A stretch of DNA of 64,000 bases from the NCBI RefSeq assembly GCF_023283765.1, contig NZ_JAKILG010000019.1, positions 1 through 64,000 of the forward strand, read 5' to 3'. Source of the DNA: Shewanella profunda. Its GTDB lineage: Bacteria > Pseudomonadota > Gammaproteobacteria > Enterobacterales > Shewanellaceae. The notes below the pieces were generated by a model that saw nothing but the letters and a program-made list of their open reading frames with translations, ran no database searches and had not been told where the DNA came from. The translations under genes and the position numbers were made by a program. Positions 8,721-19,470 of the stretch are shown here, piece after piece; the stretch's first letter is position 1; each line of letters opens with the position of its first letter.

Positions 8721-9977
8721 ATGAGATTAGATAACACAATTATAAAAAATATTTCCTCTTTATTTAGCATAAAAATAGCTGGATATTTAGTTCCTTTAAT
8801 AACTTTGCCCTATCTTGTTAGAGTCTTAGAACCTGTAGGTTATGGGCAATTAGGCTTTTGCTTAGCCATTATTCAATACTTTATTATTTTTGTTAATTAT
8901 GGTTTTGACTTATCAGCAACACAAAAGGTAGCTCAGAATTTCAATGATAAATATGCTATTAGCCTGATATTTTGGAATGTACTTTTTGCTAGGCTATTAA
9001 TGACTGTTTTAGGCTTAGTTATTCTTTTTTTGTTATCAAAGTTTAATCAGACAATAAGTGAATATTTTACAATATTGATTTGTGGGTATTTGAGTGTGCT
9101 GGGAACTGCATTATTCCCTCAATGGTTATTTCAGGGGAAGGAGCGGTTAGGGGTAATATCAACATTAAAAATAATAACTCAATTAATAGGCTTGCCATTG
9201 ATTTTTATTTTTATAAATAAACCTGGAGATGTTTGGTTAGCTGCTCTGTTATCTTCCCTACCATCAATTTTGATTGTTTTTTTTTCGTCCTATTTAATAA
9301 TTAAACGTGGGTGGATAAGTTGGCGAAAACCATCTATTTATAATATTGTTTTAGAACTCAAAGATGGCTGGCATTTGTTTCTTTCTACTGCTGCTATTAG
9401 TATTTACACTACAAGTATTACTGTTGCTCTGGGGATTATTGCTGGACCAGTAAGTGTTGCAATTTATGTATCTGCCAATAAATTATTGCAAGCTGCTCAA
9501 GGACTATATACTCCATTATCTACTGCCTTCTATCCTAGAATAAATAATTTAATGAAAAAAAGTGCTGATGAAGGGCTTGCAGCAATTAGATACTTAATGA
9601 AAATGCAGTTTATTTTAACTTTTATCATTAGTGTTTGCCTTTTCATTTTCGCTCCGTATGTTGTTGAATTCCTGTATGGAGATGAATATGCTAAAGCTTC
9701 CACTGTTCTAAGAGTTCTAAGTGTTTTGCCGGTTATTATTGGATTAAGCAATATATTTGGTATTCAAACTTTGCTAGTGCACGGTTACAAAAAAGAATTC
9801 TCAAAAATTCTTTTACTATCAGGTCTAATAAGCATATTTACTCTGCTGCCACTTTGTTATCTATTCGCGTCGGTAGGTGCAGCTTTTTCTGTTGTGATTA
9901 CAGAGTTTATTGTTACTGTTTTAATGTTAAAAGAAGTTTTAAATAAAAAAATACCTTTATTTAAGAGAAGTTTATAA
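8721..9977 (+). CDS. wzx: O-antigen flippase Wzx
   Basis: Integral membrane protein of 418 residues with about twelve hydrophobic segments, belonging to the polysaccharide-transporter (MATE-like) family. It moves undecaprenyl-linked repeat units to the periplasmic face. The N-terminus (SIKIAGYLVPLITLPYLVRVLEP then GYGQLGF) is characteristic of Wzx. It is followed 3 bp later by glf. The gene is much more AT-rich than the flanking core genes, as expected for a strain-specific serotype gene. Confidence 0.9.
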   Translation: MRLDNTIIKNISSLFSIKIAGYLVPLITLPYLVRVLEPVGYGQLGFCLAIIQYFIIFVNYGFDLSATQKVAQNFNDKYAISLIFWNVLFARLLMTVLGLVILFLLSKFNQTISEYFTILICGYLSVLGTALFPQWLFQGKERLGVISTLKIITQLIGLPLIFIFINKPGDVWLAALLSSLPSILIVFFSSYLIIKRGWISWRKPSIYNIVLELKDGWHLFLSTAAISIYTTSITVALGIIAGPVSVAIYVSANKLLQAAQGLYTPLSTAFYPRINNLMKKSADEGLAAIRYLMKMQFILTFIISVCLFIFAPYVVEFLYGDEYAKASTVLRVLSVLPVIIGLSNIFGIQTLLVHGYKKEFSKILLLSGLISIFTLLPLCYLFASVGAAFSVVITEFIVTVLMLKEVLNKKIPLFKRSL

Positions 9978-9980
9978 ATT

Positions 9981-11072
9981 ATGAAATATGATTTCGTTAT
10001 TGTTGGCTCAGGCCTGTTTGGTTCAGTTTGCGCGTATGAATTAACTAAAATTGGTAAAAAAGTACTTGTGTTGGAAAAAAGAAATCATATCGGTGGTAAT
10101 ATTTACACTGAAAATAATAATGGAATCCAAGTTCATAAATATGGTGCTCATATTTTTCATACGAATGATAAATCTATTTGGGACTATGTAAACTCATTTG
10201 TTGAATTTAATCGCTTTACAAATTCCCCATTAGCTAATTACAAAGGTGTTCTATTTAATCTGCCTTTCAATATGAATACTTTTTATCAGCTTTGGGGAAC
10301 AAAAACACCTGAAGAAGCAAAAGCTAAAATATCAGAGCAGCGTAAAGAAATGGATGGGATAGAGCCTTCTAATTTAGAAGAACAAGCGATCTCATTGGTT
10401 GGCCGAGATATTTATGAAAAACTGATAAAAGGTTACACCGAGAAACAATGGGGAAGAGATTGTAAAGAGCTGCCGGCGTTCATTATTCGCCGTTTACCTG
10501 TACGCTTTACATACGATAACAATTATTTTTCAGATAATTATCAAGGTGTACCTATCGGTGGTTATTCAAACTTAATAAAAAAAATGCTCGAAGGTGTAGA
10601 TATACGTTTAAATGTTGATTTTCTTAAAGAGAAAGCGTTATTTCAAAGTTTAGCTGAAAATATAATCTATACTGGTCCGCTTGATGAGTATTTTGACAAT
10701 AAACTAGGTAAATTAGAGTACCGGTCTTTAGAATTTAAAACAAAAACATTACAAACAGAAAATTTTCAAGGTAATGCCGTGATCAATTATACCGAATCTG
10801 ATGTTCCCTTTACCCGTATAATAGAACACAAACACTTTGATCCTGTAGATACAAACCATACTGTCATAACTGAAGAGTATCCATCTGAATGGAAAGAAGG
10901 TGATGAACCATATTATCCAATAAATGATGATAAGAATATGAAGCTATTCAAAGAGTATAGAAAATTAGCAAGCAAAGAAAATGTTATTTTCGGTGGTCGT
11001 TTAGCTGAATATAAGTACTATGATATGCACCAAGTAATAAAATCTGCATTAAATTTAATCGAAGGTTTATAA
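9981..11072 (+). CDS. glf: UDP-galactopyranose mutase
   Basis: FAD enzyme that interconverts UDP-galactopyranose and UDP-galactofuranose, the donor for galactofuranosyl residues. The 363-residue length is normal. The N-terminal FAD-binding motif VGSGLFGSVCAYEL, the KRNHIGGNIYTE segment and the KYGAHIFHTND motif are all present, as is the RRLPVRFTYDNNYF active-site region. Its presence implies that the surface polysaccharide contains Galf and that one of the next glycosyltransferases transfers it. Confidence 0.94.
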   Translation: MKYDFVIVGSGLFGSVCAYELTKIGKKVLVLEKRNHIGGNIYTENNNGIQVHKYGAHIFHTNDKSIWDYVNSFVEFNRFTNSPLANYKGVLFNLPFNMNTFYQLWGTKTPEEAKAKISEQRKEMDGIEPSNLEEQAISLVGRDIYEKLIKGYTEKQWGRDCKELPAFIIRRLPVRFTYDNNYFSDNYQGVPIGGYSNLIKKMLEGVDIRLNVDFLKEKALFQSLAENIIYTGPLDEYFDNKLGKLEYRSLEFKTKTLQTENFQGNAVINYTESDVPFTRIIEHKHFDPVDTNHTVITEEYPSEWKEGDEPYYPINDDKNMKLFKEYRKLASKENVIFGGRLAEYKYYDMHQVIKSALNLIEGL

Positions 11073-11074
11073 TA

Positions 11075-12043
11075 ATGAAGAAAGTTATTATTTTGTGTCC
11101 AGGAGACTCTATAACGGGTGGTCCTGAGTTGATTCATCAGTTTGTTGACGCTCTCCGCAATAGAAATGTAGATGCAAAGGTGCTTTACTATCCATTTGAT
11201 AAGAGTTTTGAAACACCAGCACCTTATAGCAGGTATGATGTAAAGTTAGCAACAGTAGCAGATCTTAACTATGATGATGAGCTTATTGTTCCAGAAGTCG
11301 CAACTAGTTATCTTCGTGAACTAAACTGTAAAAATAAAGTAATTTGGTGGCTTTCAGTTGATAATTATTTTAAAGCACATCCAAAGACAATTTCTGATAG
11401 AATAAAATTCTTAATAAAAAAATATATTTTTAGAATTTCATTTTTCTTAAGTTTGAAGGAGATGAGTGATCTTAAGCATTTGACTCAAAGCAAGTATGGT
11501 GAAATTTTTCTGAAAAATCATGGGATTCATAGTGTATCACCTTTGAGTGACTATTTAGGAATCAATCATTTAAATAAGGTTGTTGATATTAGTAAAAAAA
11601 TGAATGTTGTGGCTTATAATCCTAAAAAAGGCATAGAATTCACTAAAAAAATTATTAAATGTTTTCCTGATATTGAATTTGTACCGTTGCAGAATATGAC
11701 TTCAAAAGAGGTAGGGCTACAATTAGATAAAAGCAAAATTTACATTGATTTTGGAGAGCACCCAGGTAAGGATAGAATCCCAAGGGAAGCTGTAATGGCT
11801 AAATGCGTTGTAATAACCGGCATAAAAGGTAGTGCTAATAATAACGTTGATGTACCAATTCCGTCAACTTATAAGTTCATTGAAAGTGAATCATCAGTAA
11901 ATGAAATTGGCCTGCTTATCAATGATATATTCAATGTATTTCCTAAGCATTCTTCAAAGTTCGATGATTATAGACAAAAAATTCAAGCGGAAGAAACTGA
12001 ATTTATGAAACAAGTGGATTTATTTATAGAGTCACTTAAATAA
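11075..12043 (+). CDS. Putative GT-B-type glycosyltransferase
   Basis: A 322-residue cytoplasmic protein that I cannot place in a named family. The N-terminus (VIILCPGDSITGGPELIHQF) and a C-terminal segment (DFGEHPGKDRIPREAVMAKC) resemble the two Rossmann halves of GT-B glycosyltransferases, the latter near the usual nucleotide-sugar site. It starts 2 bp after glf and lies inside the serotype-specific block, so a role in building the repeat unit is inferred from context. The donor and acceptor cannot be told. Confidence 0.55.
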   Translation: MKKVIILCPGDSITGGPELIHQFVDALRNRNVDAKVLYYPFDKSFETPAPYSRYDVKLATVADLNYDDELIVPEVATSYLRELNCKNKVIWWLSVDNYFKAHPKTISDRIKFLIKKYIFRISFFLSLKEMSDLKHLTQSKYGEIFLKNHGIHSVSPLSDYLGINHLNKVVDISKKMNVVAYNPKKGIEFTKKIIKCFPDIEFVPLQNMTSKEVGLQLDKSKIYIDFGEHPGKDRIPREAVMAKCVVITGIKGSANNNVDVPIPSTYKFIESESSVNEIGLLINDIFNVFPKHSSKFDDYRQKIQAEETEFMKQVDLFIESLK

Positions 12044-12244
12044 ATTTAACAATGTTTAAATTTTACTATATAAAATATCATTAGCAAGAATCAACATTAC
12101 ATTAATTTCTGAGTTCTATTAATATTTTTATACGTGGGATCTAATTTTTTATAAAATATTTTTATCTTGTTATATTTTTTATCTGTTTTTTCTTTGGATT
12201 TATTTGAGCTAAAATGATAAATGTAAATTTATTATGGAGTGTCA

Positions 12245-13165
12245 ATGTCTGATAAATATAGCTATAAATGTAGTATTTTAGTTTTACTGTATAATAAAGG
12301 GGTTTGTGAATCTAATACATTGAATTCCTTGTTGATTTCAAAATTAAAATTTGAGGACTGTAAGTTAGTAGTCTGGAACAATGGCCCTAATCAAATTAAA
12401 TTTGAAAATTACGAAACACTAATTAATATGGGGTTTGACATTAGCTTCATTGAAACTGTTGATAATGAATCATTAGCCAAAGTTTATAATAAATTTATAA
12501 ATTTATTTATTGCACGTAGATATCTTATTTTAGATGATGATTCTGTTTTAAATGATATTTATTTGAAAAAAGCACTTGAATCAGATCAACAAAAACTTAC
12601 AATTCCGATTATTACAAATCATGGTATAACTCAAGGTCCTTTTGTTGATGGAGTTGTATATACAGAGGGTAAATTTACTAAGGTCAAACATAGTATTGTA
12701 GCGGTAGGTAGTGGTTTAATAATTGGCCATGGAGTTATTGATCTACTGCTTAATCATTATGGTTCTATTTTCGATGATAGGTTTTATTTATATGGAGTTG
12801 ATAGCACTTTTTTTAAGAGAATAAATAATTTAAAACTATTTAATAATATTGAAGTTATACAAGGTTTTGAGCATTCATTTTCGAGATTAGAGATTGAAAA
12901 TCCTGATACTATAAAGTTTAGGAAAAAAGAAAGAACCTATGATATAGCTTTAACAAATATTTTTTATAATGAAAGTGAAGTTAATTCTTTATTTTTTGTT
13001 TTTAATACAATAATTCGCTCATTCGTAAAAGAACTTATCGGCATAAAATCAGATGTAATCATTTCTGCTTTTATCTATGCATCGTTAAAAAGAAAACATT
13101 ATAGATATTCTGCAGATAAAGATTTAAAACAAATTGATTATGATTTTAGTCATAAACCTGAATAA
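12245..13165 (+). CDS. Family 2 glycosyltransferase
   Basis: GT-A fold transferase of about 306 residues. The N-terminus KCSILVLLYNKG and the acidic RRYLILDDDSVLND motif (DxD-like, metal and nucleotide binding) support this. The ATG at 12245 is preferred over GTG 12239 because GGAG lies 5 nt upstream. It ends overlapping a possible ATG of the next gene. It may add galactofuranose, since glf is two genes upstream, but this is inference only. Very AT-rich. Confidence 0.75.
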   Translation: MSDKYSYKCSILVLLYNKGVCESNTLNSLLISKLKFEDCKLVVWNNGPNQIKFENYETLINMGFDISFIETVDNESLAKVYNKFINLFIARRYLILDDDSVLNDIYLKKALESDQQKLTIPIITNHGITQGPFVDGVVYTEGKFTKVKHSIVAVGSGLIIGHGVIDLLLNHYGSIFDDRFYLYGVDSTFFKRINNLKLFNNIEVIQGFEHSFSRLEIENPDTIKFRKKERTYDIALTNIFYNESEVNSLFFVFNTIIRSFVKELIGIKSDVIISAFIYASLKRKHYRYSADKDLKQIDYDFSHKPE

Positions 13166-13188
13166 TGGTTAATTTTTTTGGAGTTACA

Positions 13189-14331
13189 ATGAAGAAGGTT
13201 TTATTTATCCTTCATGATTCAGACCCCCTTAGTGGGGCAACTGCTTCAATGCTAGAAATTATAATGGAGTTAAACAGTAATCCTTATTATGATATAACAG
13301 TTTTAATTCCGAATGATACAAAAGAGTTGTCACAACTGTTAACAGAAAATTCGATTAAATATGTCATAATAAGGTTATATCACTGTCGATATCTTAAACA
13401 AAAAAGTTTTTTAAATTCCGCCATATCATATTGCAAAGCAATAGTTAGAGTTTTTCACTCTTTCTTACAGTCAATTAAGGAAAGAAAAGTAGCATCTAAT
13501 TTTGATATTATTTATTCCAATACATCATCAATTTATTTTGGAGCTTTTTTAAGTCTAATTACAAACACAAAGCATATTTGGCACTTCAGAGAGTTTGGTA
13601 TAGAAGATCAATCAGCAGGACATATAGTTGGGAATAAACTTTTTTATAAATTTGCTGATTTTTCAAGTTGTAAAATAATTGTTATTTCAAAAGCTCTAAT
13701 TGTTCATGTGCAATGTAATGTAAACAAAGATAAGTTAGTAATGATTTATAATGATGTAAAAAATGTAAATGTTGATTTTGAGCGTGTTGCTAATACTAAC
13801 AATCCTCTAAGATTATTAATAACAGGTTCTATTACTAAAGGAAAAGGACAAGAGCAAGTAATATTGTATTTAGAGAAATTAAAATCCATGAATTTTGATT
13901 TCGAACTTTCATTAGCTGGAGATTGCAGCACGCAATACGCAATTGACCTCCAGTCTTATGTAGAATCTAAAAATTTAGGAGATAATGTAAAATTTTTAGG
14001 TTTTTGTAATGATATGAAACATGTAAGACTCTCTCATGATATTGCTTTAATACCTTCTATTTCTGAGGCCTTTGGTAGGGTTACTATTGAGGCAATGCAT
14101 TCAAAAATGGTTGTACTTGCGAGCAATACTGGAGCAAATCTAGAGTTAATCAATCATGGTAGTAATGGATATTTATATTCTGATGAACAAAGTTTTGCTG
14201 AATGTTTGTTAAGTATAAACGAGAATCGAGAGAAACTCATTGATGTAGGTAATAATGCAATTATTTTTTCCAGTCAATTTAGCGTTAAAACTGCAAGTAA
14301 AAAAATTGATAGTCTTTTAAGGTTGTGTTGA
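13189..14331 (+). CDS. Family 4-type (GT-B) glycosyltransferase
   Basis: Retaining GT-B transferase of about 380 residues. The C-terminal half shows the classical segments LLITGSITKGKGQEQV, NVKFLGFCNDM and PSISEAFGRVTIEAM, the last containing the EX7E-type donor-site motif. The ATG at 13189, 5 nt after GGAG, is preferred over ATG 13165, which overlaps the upstream stop. It is one of five (putative) transferases in the block. The sugar transferred is not predictable. Confidence 0.8.
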   Translation: MKKVLFILHDSDPLSGATASMLEIIMELNSNPYYDITVLIPNDTKELSQLLTENSIKYVIIRLYHCRYLKQKSFLNSAISYCKAIVRVFHSFLQSIKERKVASNFDIIYSNTSSIYFGAFLSLITNTKHIWHFREFGIEDQSAGHIVGNKLFYKFADFSSCKIIVISKALIVHVQCNVNKDKLVMIYNDVKNVNVDFERVANTNNPLRLLITGSITKGKGQEQVILYLEKLKSMNFDFELSLAGDCSTQYAIDLQSYVESKNLGDNVKFLGFCNDMKHVRLSHDIALIPSISEAFGRVTIEAMHSKMVVLASNTGANLELINHGSNGYLYSDEQSFAECLLSINENREKLIDVGNNAIIFSSQFSVKTASKKIDSLLRLC

Positions 14332-14410
14332 TTTTGTTGAGGCATAATTTCATAGCTCTATTTCTATATAATGAGATTTACTGTTTAAGCATAAATTTTT
14401 TGGGGTATAA

Positions 14411-15367
14411 ATGAATAAAAAAATTGCTATTTGTATGTCAACATTCAATGGCATAAAATATATAGAACAACAAATTAGTTCTATTTTGACTCAATCTTTT
14501 GCTAATTTTACTTTGTATATACGTGATGATGGCTCTACAGACGGCACGATTGAATATCTTAATACAATAGTTTCATCTGACTCTAGAATAAAAATTATAG
14601 AAAACATTTCAAACGATAATGGTGCAGCTGGTTCTTTTATACAAATGATCAAGTACATAGATAGTGATTATTATTTCTTTTGTGATCAGGATGATGTTTG
14701 GTTAAATCAAAAGATAGAGTTAACTTTAAATGCGTTTAGTAAATTACAGCCTGGTCCTGCTTTAATTCATACAGATTTGATAATTGTTGATGATAAACTG
14801 GAGAATATTTCGGAATCTTTTTATGTATTTCAATCACTTGATCCATATTTAGCGCATAAAAAAGAAAGACTTATAATTCAGAACTATGTAGTTGGATGTA
14901 CTTCTTGTTTCAATAAAGAGCTTGTTGACATTCTAAATTTGAATGTAATTCCTATAGAATCGATTGCTATGCATGATTGGTGGTTCGCTTTAACCGCTAG
15001 ATTTTTCGGAGAACTATATTATTTAGATATACCTACTATTAAATATAGACAGCATTCTTCTAATGTTCTTGGTGCATCAGATAACTCTTTAGGTCGATAC
15101 TTGAATTCTTTATTTAGTGGTAATGGCTTAGTTCGTGTTAATCGCTTTAGAAATATTGTTTATCTTCAAGCAAGGTCATTTTTCAACCTTAATTACTCAA
15201 AACTTTCGGAACATGACAAAAAATTATTTATTTCCTTGGAAAAAATTCAATTAGGAAGTAATGTTTTTAAATTGTTTAGCTTAATGTTCGTTGATGGTAT
15301 TCGTTTACAAGGTAACAAACGTAATCTAGCCTTATTTTATAGTGCGATTTTTAACGCTCATGATTAA
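14411..15367 (+). CDS. Family 2 glycosyltransferase, rhamnosyltransferase-like
   Basis: A 318-residue GT-A protein. It begins KIAICMSTFNGIKYIEQQI, has RDDGSTDGT near residue 40 and the double acidic motif FFCDQDDVW near 95. This matches the subgroup of GT2 enzymes often annotated as rhamnosyltransferases, which fits the rfbBADC operon upstream. The end overlaps the start of wzy (ATG inside the last codons), implying translational coupling. Confidence 0.8.
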   Translation: MNKKIAICMSTFNGIKYIEQQISSILTQSFANFTLYIRDDGSTDGTIEYLNTIVSSDSRIKIIENISNDNGAAGSFIQMIKYIDSDYYFFCDQDDVWLNQKIELTLNAFSKLQPGPALIHTDLIIVDDKLENISESFYVFQSLDPYLAHKKERLIIQNYVVGCTSCFNKELVDILNLNVIPIESIAMHDWWFALTARFFGELYYLDIPTIKYRQHSSNVLGASDNSLGRYLNSLFSGNGLVRVNRFRNIVYLQARSFFNLNYSKLSEHDKKLFISLEKIQLGSNVFKLFSLMFVDGIRLQGNKRNLALFYSAIFNAHD

Positions 15368-16541
15368 ATATAATTATATATTTTACATTTTTGTTTTCAG
15401 TATGGTATCGATACCTTTAGGTTCTGGTACTATGATAAAAAACTTTTTACTTATGTTGGTATTTATTTATTTATTTGTAAGCTTTTTATATTTAAAGTCT
15501 GCTTTATATTTGTCAAAGTATTACCTAGTTTTAGTGTTGGCTGTATTGATTTTGATTTTTTTTACATACTTTAACACCGTAGTATTTTCACAAAATGACG
15601 GAGGTGGTTTCGTTGTTTTAAAGAGTATTTTAACAATGGTGCTAATTGTATCTATAGGTCTTATATTACTTAAAAGTAATTTGATATGTTACAAATCATT
15701 GATTAATTCAGTAGTTTTAGGTTTGTCTTTGTATGCGATTGTTAAATTTGCTTTGGTGTTTTTGGTTTTTGTTAATGTTATTGATGTAAGGTTTATAACT
15801 TTGATTTCAAGTGATATGAAACCTTTGGGTGAAATAGGTATTTCCGGTTTTTTTAGATTTGTTAGTGCAAATGATTTTTTATTCCCTTTCATTTATTTTT
15901 TAATTGAAAAAAGTGATTATAATAATAAATACATAAAAGGGATTTTTTTATTGGATATTGCTTTATCATTTACTAGATACGCATGGCTGGTCTTTTCTAT
16001 ATTATTTATCTTTAGAGCCGTCGTCATTAGAAAGTCTTACTTAAAACTTATAATGTCATCTTTTCTAATTATTTTTTCTTTATTTTATCTGAATGCAACC
16101 ACTTCTTTTAAAATTATTGATTCAATCGAGCACAGACTTTTCGTTGAAGGGGCTGGATCTTCTAATGAAAAGTATCTCCAATTCCATATACTTGGTAAAG
16201 AAATTTCTACTTATCCTATTTTAGGTAAAGGTGCAGGTACTTATATAGAAGATTACATTAGAAACAGTAGGCTCAAGTTTGGTTATGAAGTAATGTGGTT
16301 CTCTTATGCATATCAATTTGGTTTACCAATTTTATTCTTTCTAATTTCATTTATGTTTCTTCCTATTCTATGTTACATCTTATCAAATCATAGTGGACGT
16401 ACTAGATATTTGCATTTTATATCTTTTATCTTATTCTGTTTGAGTGGATTCACTAACCCCGTAATGGTCAGCTCTTTAGCTTCAATTTTGTTTTTAACTT
16501 ATTACGGCTTAAAGTATGATAATAACCGAAGCTATGCTTGA
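15360..16541 (+). CDS. wzy: O-antigen polymerase Wzy
   Basis: Very hydrophobic protein of 393 residues with roughly ten to twelve membrane segments and a large soluble loop near 260-310 (RLFVEGAGSSNEKYLQFHIL then GKGAGTYIEDY), which is the Wzy/WaaL ligase-like layout. It polymerises flipped repeat units in the periplasm. ATG 15360 overlaps the upstream stop and is preferred over GTG 15342. With wzx and wzz it completes a Wzx/Wzy-dependent pathway. Confidence 0.8.
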   Translation: MIKYNYIFYIFVFSMVSIPLGSGTMIKNFLLMLVFIYLFVSFLYLKSALYLSKYYLVLVLAVLILIFFTYFNTVVFSQNDGGGFVVLKSILTMVLIVSIGLILLKSNLICYKSLINSVVLGLSLYAIVKFALVFLVFVNVIDVRFITLISSDMKPLGEIGISGFFRFVSANDFLFPFIYFLIEKSDYNNKYIKGIFLLDIALSFTRYAWLVFSILFIFRAVVIRKSYLKLIMSSFLIIFSLFYLNATTSFKIIDSIEHRLFVEGAGSSNEKYLQFHILGKEISTYPILGKGAGTYIEDYIRNSRLKFGYEVMWFSYAYQFGLPILFFLISFMFLPILCYILSNHSGRTRYLHFISFILFCLSGFTNPVMVSSLASILFLTYYGLKYDNNRSYA

Positions 16542-17115
16542 TTACTGGGTTTAGAGATATGAAATCATTGCTTTTAATCTCAATAGTTGCATCCAATTGA
16601 GCAACTAGTTACTTAATATAATTTTTCTGGTGGTTGATGTGATGCTGAGATTCATTTGTAATTCAGAATGAAATTTTCTGCTTATCACAGTGCCAAATGC
16701 ACAAAATTATCCATGCTTGACTAAGTTATTCCATAAAAAATTTCTCAATGATTAATGACCGTCCATGAATCTTTAGTGACTCCTGTAGCGAAACACAGAT
16801 TCCAGTTGGTGTACTACTGCAGGGTAAATTAATGTTTGAGCATAATTATACTATTTAATGAAGGATAATTTGATTGTATTAATGGAACCTGATTTTCAAT
16901 TTATAGCTCTACTAGTTATGTTACTTTATTAAACAGATTGCGATTTAAATTCGGCCATGCGGTTGAACTGGTAGCTACCTAAATGCTGGTTTATTTGACT
17001 CAACGGAAATGTTTTTTTAAAAAGCATTCTGCTGAGACAGAAAAATATTCACAGTTTTGTTTCCTCATTGTAGTTTTTGTAATGTTCGTATATTTATTTT
17101 ATTCATGGGTTTTTA
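16542..17115. other. Non-coding AT-rich region within the O-antigen core
   Basis: 574 bp with no convincing gene. A 63-codon frame overlapping the next gene has no recognisable content. The minus-strand translation shows short scraps interrupted by stops, possibly an old gene remnant, but I cannot identify one. It could also hold an internal promoter for the following transferase. Confidence 0.5.
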
Positions 17116-18171
17116 ATGAAAAAAGTTGCTATTGTAGGTACTGTTGGGATCCCTGCTGTTTATGGTGGATTTGAATCATTAGTCGAGAATTTGACTCTCC
17201 ATGCTAGTAATGATATTCAATATGAGGTATTTTGTTCAGCTAAATCTTATTCTAAAAAACAATATTATCATAATCGTGCAAAGTTAACTTATATCCCATT
17301 AAGCGCAAATGGAATTAATAGTATTTTTTATGATATATATTCGTTGATTTTATGTATTTTTAAAAAACCTGATGTGACTCTTGTTTTAGGTGTTTCTGGA
17401 TGTTTGTTTTTACCAATTTTTAAATGTTTCTCAAAATCTAAAATTATTACCAATATAGATGGCTTAGAGTGGAAACGTGCTAAATGGAGTGTTTTCGCCA
17501 AAAAGTTCCTCAAATTTTCCGAATCTATGGCCGTTAAATATTCAGATGTTATTATCACTGATAATAAAGCGATTGGTGATTATGTTGATATAGAATATTC
17601 CAAATTAAACTTGGTTATTGCGTATGGTGGTGATAATGCTATTATTGATGGTGTAAACGTAGGAAGTGAGCAAGATTACTATTTATCATTGTGTCGAATA
17701 GAACCGGAAAACAATGTTGAGATGATTTTGAAAGCCTTTGAATGTACAGATAAAAAACTAAAGTTTATTGGTAATTGGAGTTCTAGCGAATTTGGAAAAA
17801 AGCTGAAGATTTTATTTTCAGATAATTCTAATATAGAGCTTATTGATCCTATTTACGATCTTAATAATTTATTTAAGTTAAGAAGTGAGTGTAAGGGCTA
17901 CATTCACGGTCATTCCGCCGGTGGAACAAATCCTTCTTTAGTCGAAGCTATGCATTTCGAAAAGCCCATTTTTGCCTTTGATTGTAATTTTAATCGGTAT
18001 ACTACAGAAGATAGTGCAATTTATTTTTCGTCATCCGAAGATTTAGAAAAAAAATTATCTATTTTTAGTGTAGAAAACTTATCCTTTACATCTGCAAGAA
18101 TGAAAGACATTGCTAATAATCGATATACTTGGCGTGTAATAAATAAAATGTATGAATCAACTTACACTTAA
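17116..18171 (+). CDS. DUF1972-type glycosyltransferase (WchF/Cps2T-like)
   Basis: A 351-residue GT-B transferase. The N-terminus KVAIVGTVGIPAVYGGFESL is diagnostic of the DUF1972 group, whose characterised members include beta-1,4-rhamnosyltransferases acting early in capsule repeat-unit assembly. The C-terminal HSAGGTNPSLVEAM gives the donor-site EX7E-like motif. A rhamnose donor is plausible given the intact dTDP-rhamnose pathway, but not shown. It is separated from wzy by a 574-bp spacer. Confidence 0.8.
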   Translation: MKKVAIVGTVGIPAVYGGFESLVENLTLHASNDIQYEVFCSAKSYSKKQYYHNRAKLTYIPLSANGINSIFYDIYSLILCIFKKPDVTLVLGVSGCLFLPIFKCFSKSKIITNIDGLEWKRAKWSVFAKKFLKFSESMAVKYSDVIITDNKAIGDYVDIEYSKLNLVIAYGGDNAIIDGVNVGSEQDYYLSLCRIEPENNVEMILKAFECTDKKLKFIGNWSSSEFGKKLKILFSDNSNIELIDPIYDLNNLFKLRSECKGYIHGHSAGGTNPSLVEAMHFEKPIFAFDCNFNRYTTEDSAIYFSSSEDLEKKLSIFSVENLSFTSARMKDIANNRYTWRVINKMYESTYT

Positions 18172-18303
18172 AAAATTCAGTATTCATATTTATTATTCGC
18201 TGGGTGTTCAATTAAAATATACTTACTCGCATTGTCTAAATGAATGTTTATGGCTATCTTTCATATTTTTCAACGTGATTTGTTTAATTATTAAAAGGTT
18301 AAA

Positions 18304-19470
18304 ATGAAAATTGCTATTGCTGGTACAGGTTATGTAGGTTTATCTAATGCAGTGCTTTTAGCACAGCACCATCAAGTTATCGCTGTTGATGTTATCTCTG
18401 CTAAGGTAGCGTTAATCAATAATCGTAAGTCACCGATTGTTGATAGTGAAATTGAAGAGTTTTTGGCGCATCGTGATCTTAATTTAACTGCTACTTTAGA
18501 TAAACAACTTGCGTATCAAGATGCTGAGTTTGTGATCATTGCCACCCCTACGGATTACGATCCTAAAACTAATTACTTTAATACTTCCTCTGTAGAATCT
18601 GTTATCCAAGATGTATTGGCGATAAACCCTAATGCTGTAATGGTGATTAAATCAACAGTGCCGGTGGGTTTTACGGCTAAGATTAAGCAAAAGTTTAATT
18701 GCGAGAATATACTCTTCTCGCCTGAGTTTTTGCGTGAAGGTAAAGCGCTTTATGATAACTTGCATCCATCACGGATTATTGTTGGGGAACGCAGTGAACG
18801 AGCTAAAGTCTTTGCCGATTTATTAGTACAAGGGGCCATAAAAAAAGATATTCAAGTATTATTTACTGACTCGACTGAAGCTGAAGCAGTAAAATTATTC
18901 TCGAATACCTATCTGGCTATGCGTGTTGCTTATTTTAATGAGCTAGATACCTATGCTGAAACCCATGGCTTAGATTCGAGGCAGATTATTGAAGGGGTAT
19001 GTTTAGATCCGCGTATTGGCAATCATTACAATAACCCTTCTTTTGGTTATGGCGGCTACTGTTTACCCAAAGATACAAAGCAGTTACGGGCCAATTATGC
19101 CGATGTGCCTAATAGTATTATTGGTGCGATTGTGGATTCAAATACTACCCGTAAGGATTTTATCGCTGAGTCTATTTTAAGTCGCGATCCTAAAGTGGTG
19201 GGTATTTATCGCCTTATTATGAAATCGGGTTCTGATAACTTTCGTGCTTCGAGTATTCAAGGGATCATGAAGCGCTTAAAGGCTAAGGGCATTGAGGTTA
19301 TCGTTTATGAGCCTGTGTTAAAAGAGGCCGAATTTTACCACTCCCGCGTGGTGACAGATCTTAGCGAGTTTAAAGCCAAGGCTGATGTGATCGTCTCAAA
19401 TCGCATGGCAAAGGAACTGGCTGATGTCGCTGATAAGGTGTATACCCGCGATTTGTTTGGAAGTGACTGA
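18304..19470 (+). CDS. ugd: UDP-glucose 6-dehydrogenase
   Basis: Oxidises UDP-glucose to UDP-glucuronate with two NAD. The 388-residue length is standard. The N-terminal [19 protein letters not shown]-binding motif, the [11 protein letters not shown] segment and the [12 protein letters not shown] motif with the catalytic Cys (here [17 protein letters not shown]) are all present. The product can feed the epimerase gene at 22155. Base composition returns toward that of the rest of the chromosome here. Confidence 0.95.
   Translation: MKIAIAGTGYVGLSNAVLLAQHHQVIAVDVISAKVALINNRKSPIVDSEIEEFLAHRDLNLTATLDKQLAYQDAEFVIIATPTDYDPKTNYFNTSSVESVIQDVLAINPNAVMVIKSTVPVGFTAKIKQKFNCENILFSPEFLREGKALYDNLHPSRIIVGERSERAKVFADLLVQGAIKKDIQVLFTDSTEAEAVKLFSNTYLAMRVAYFNELDTYAETHGLDSRQIIEGVCLDPRIGNHYNNPSFGYGGYCLPKDTKQLRANYADVPNSIIGAIVDSNTTRKDFIAESILSRDPKVVGIYRLIMKSGSDNFRASSIQGIMKRLKAKGIEVIVYEPVLKEAEFYHSRVVTDLSEFKAKADVIVSNRMAKELADVADKVYTRDLFGSD

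Noticed and set aside
16983-17174. 63-codon frame before the DUF1972 transferase
   Set aside because: It overlaps the start of a well-supported gene in another frame and has no recognisable content.
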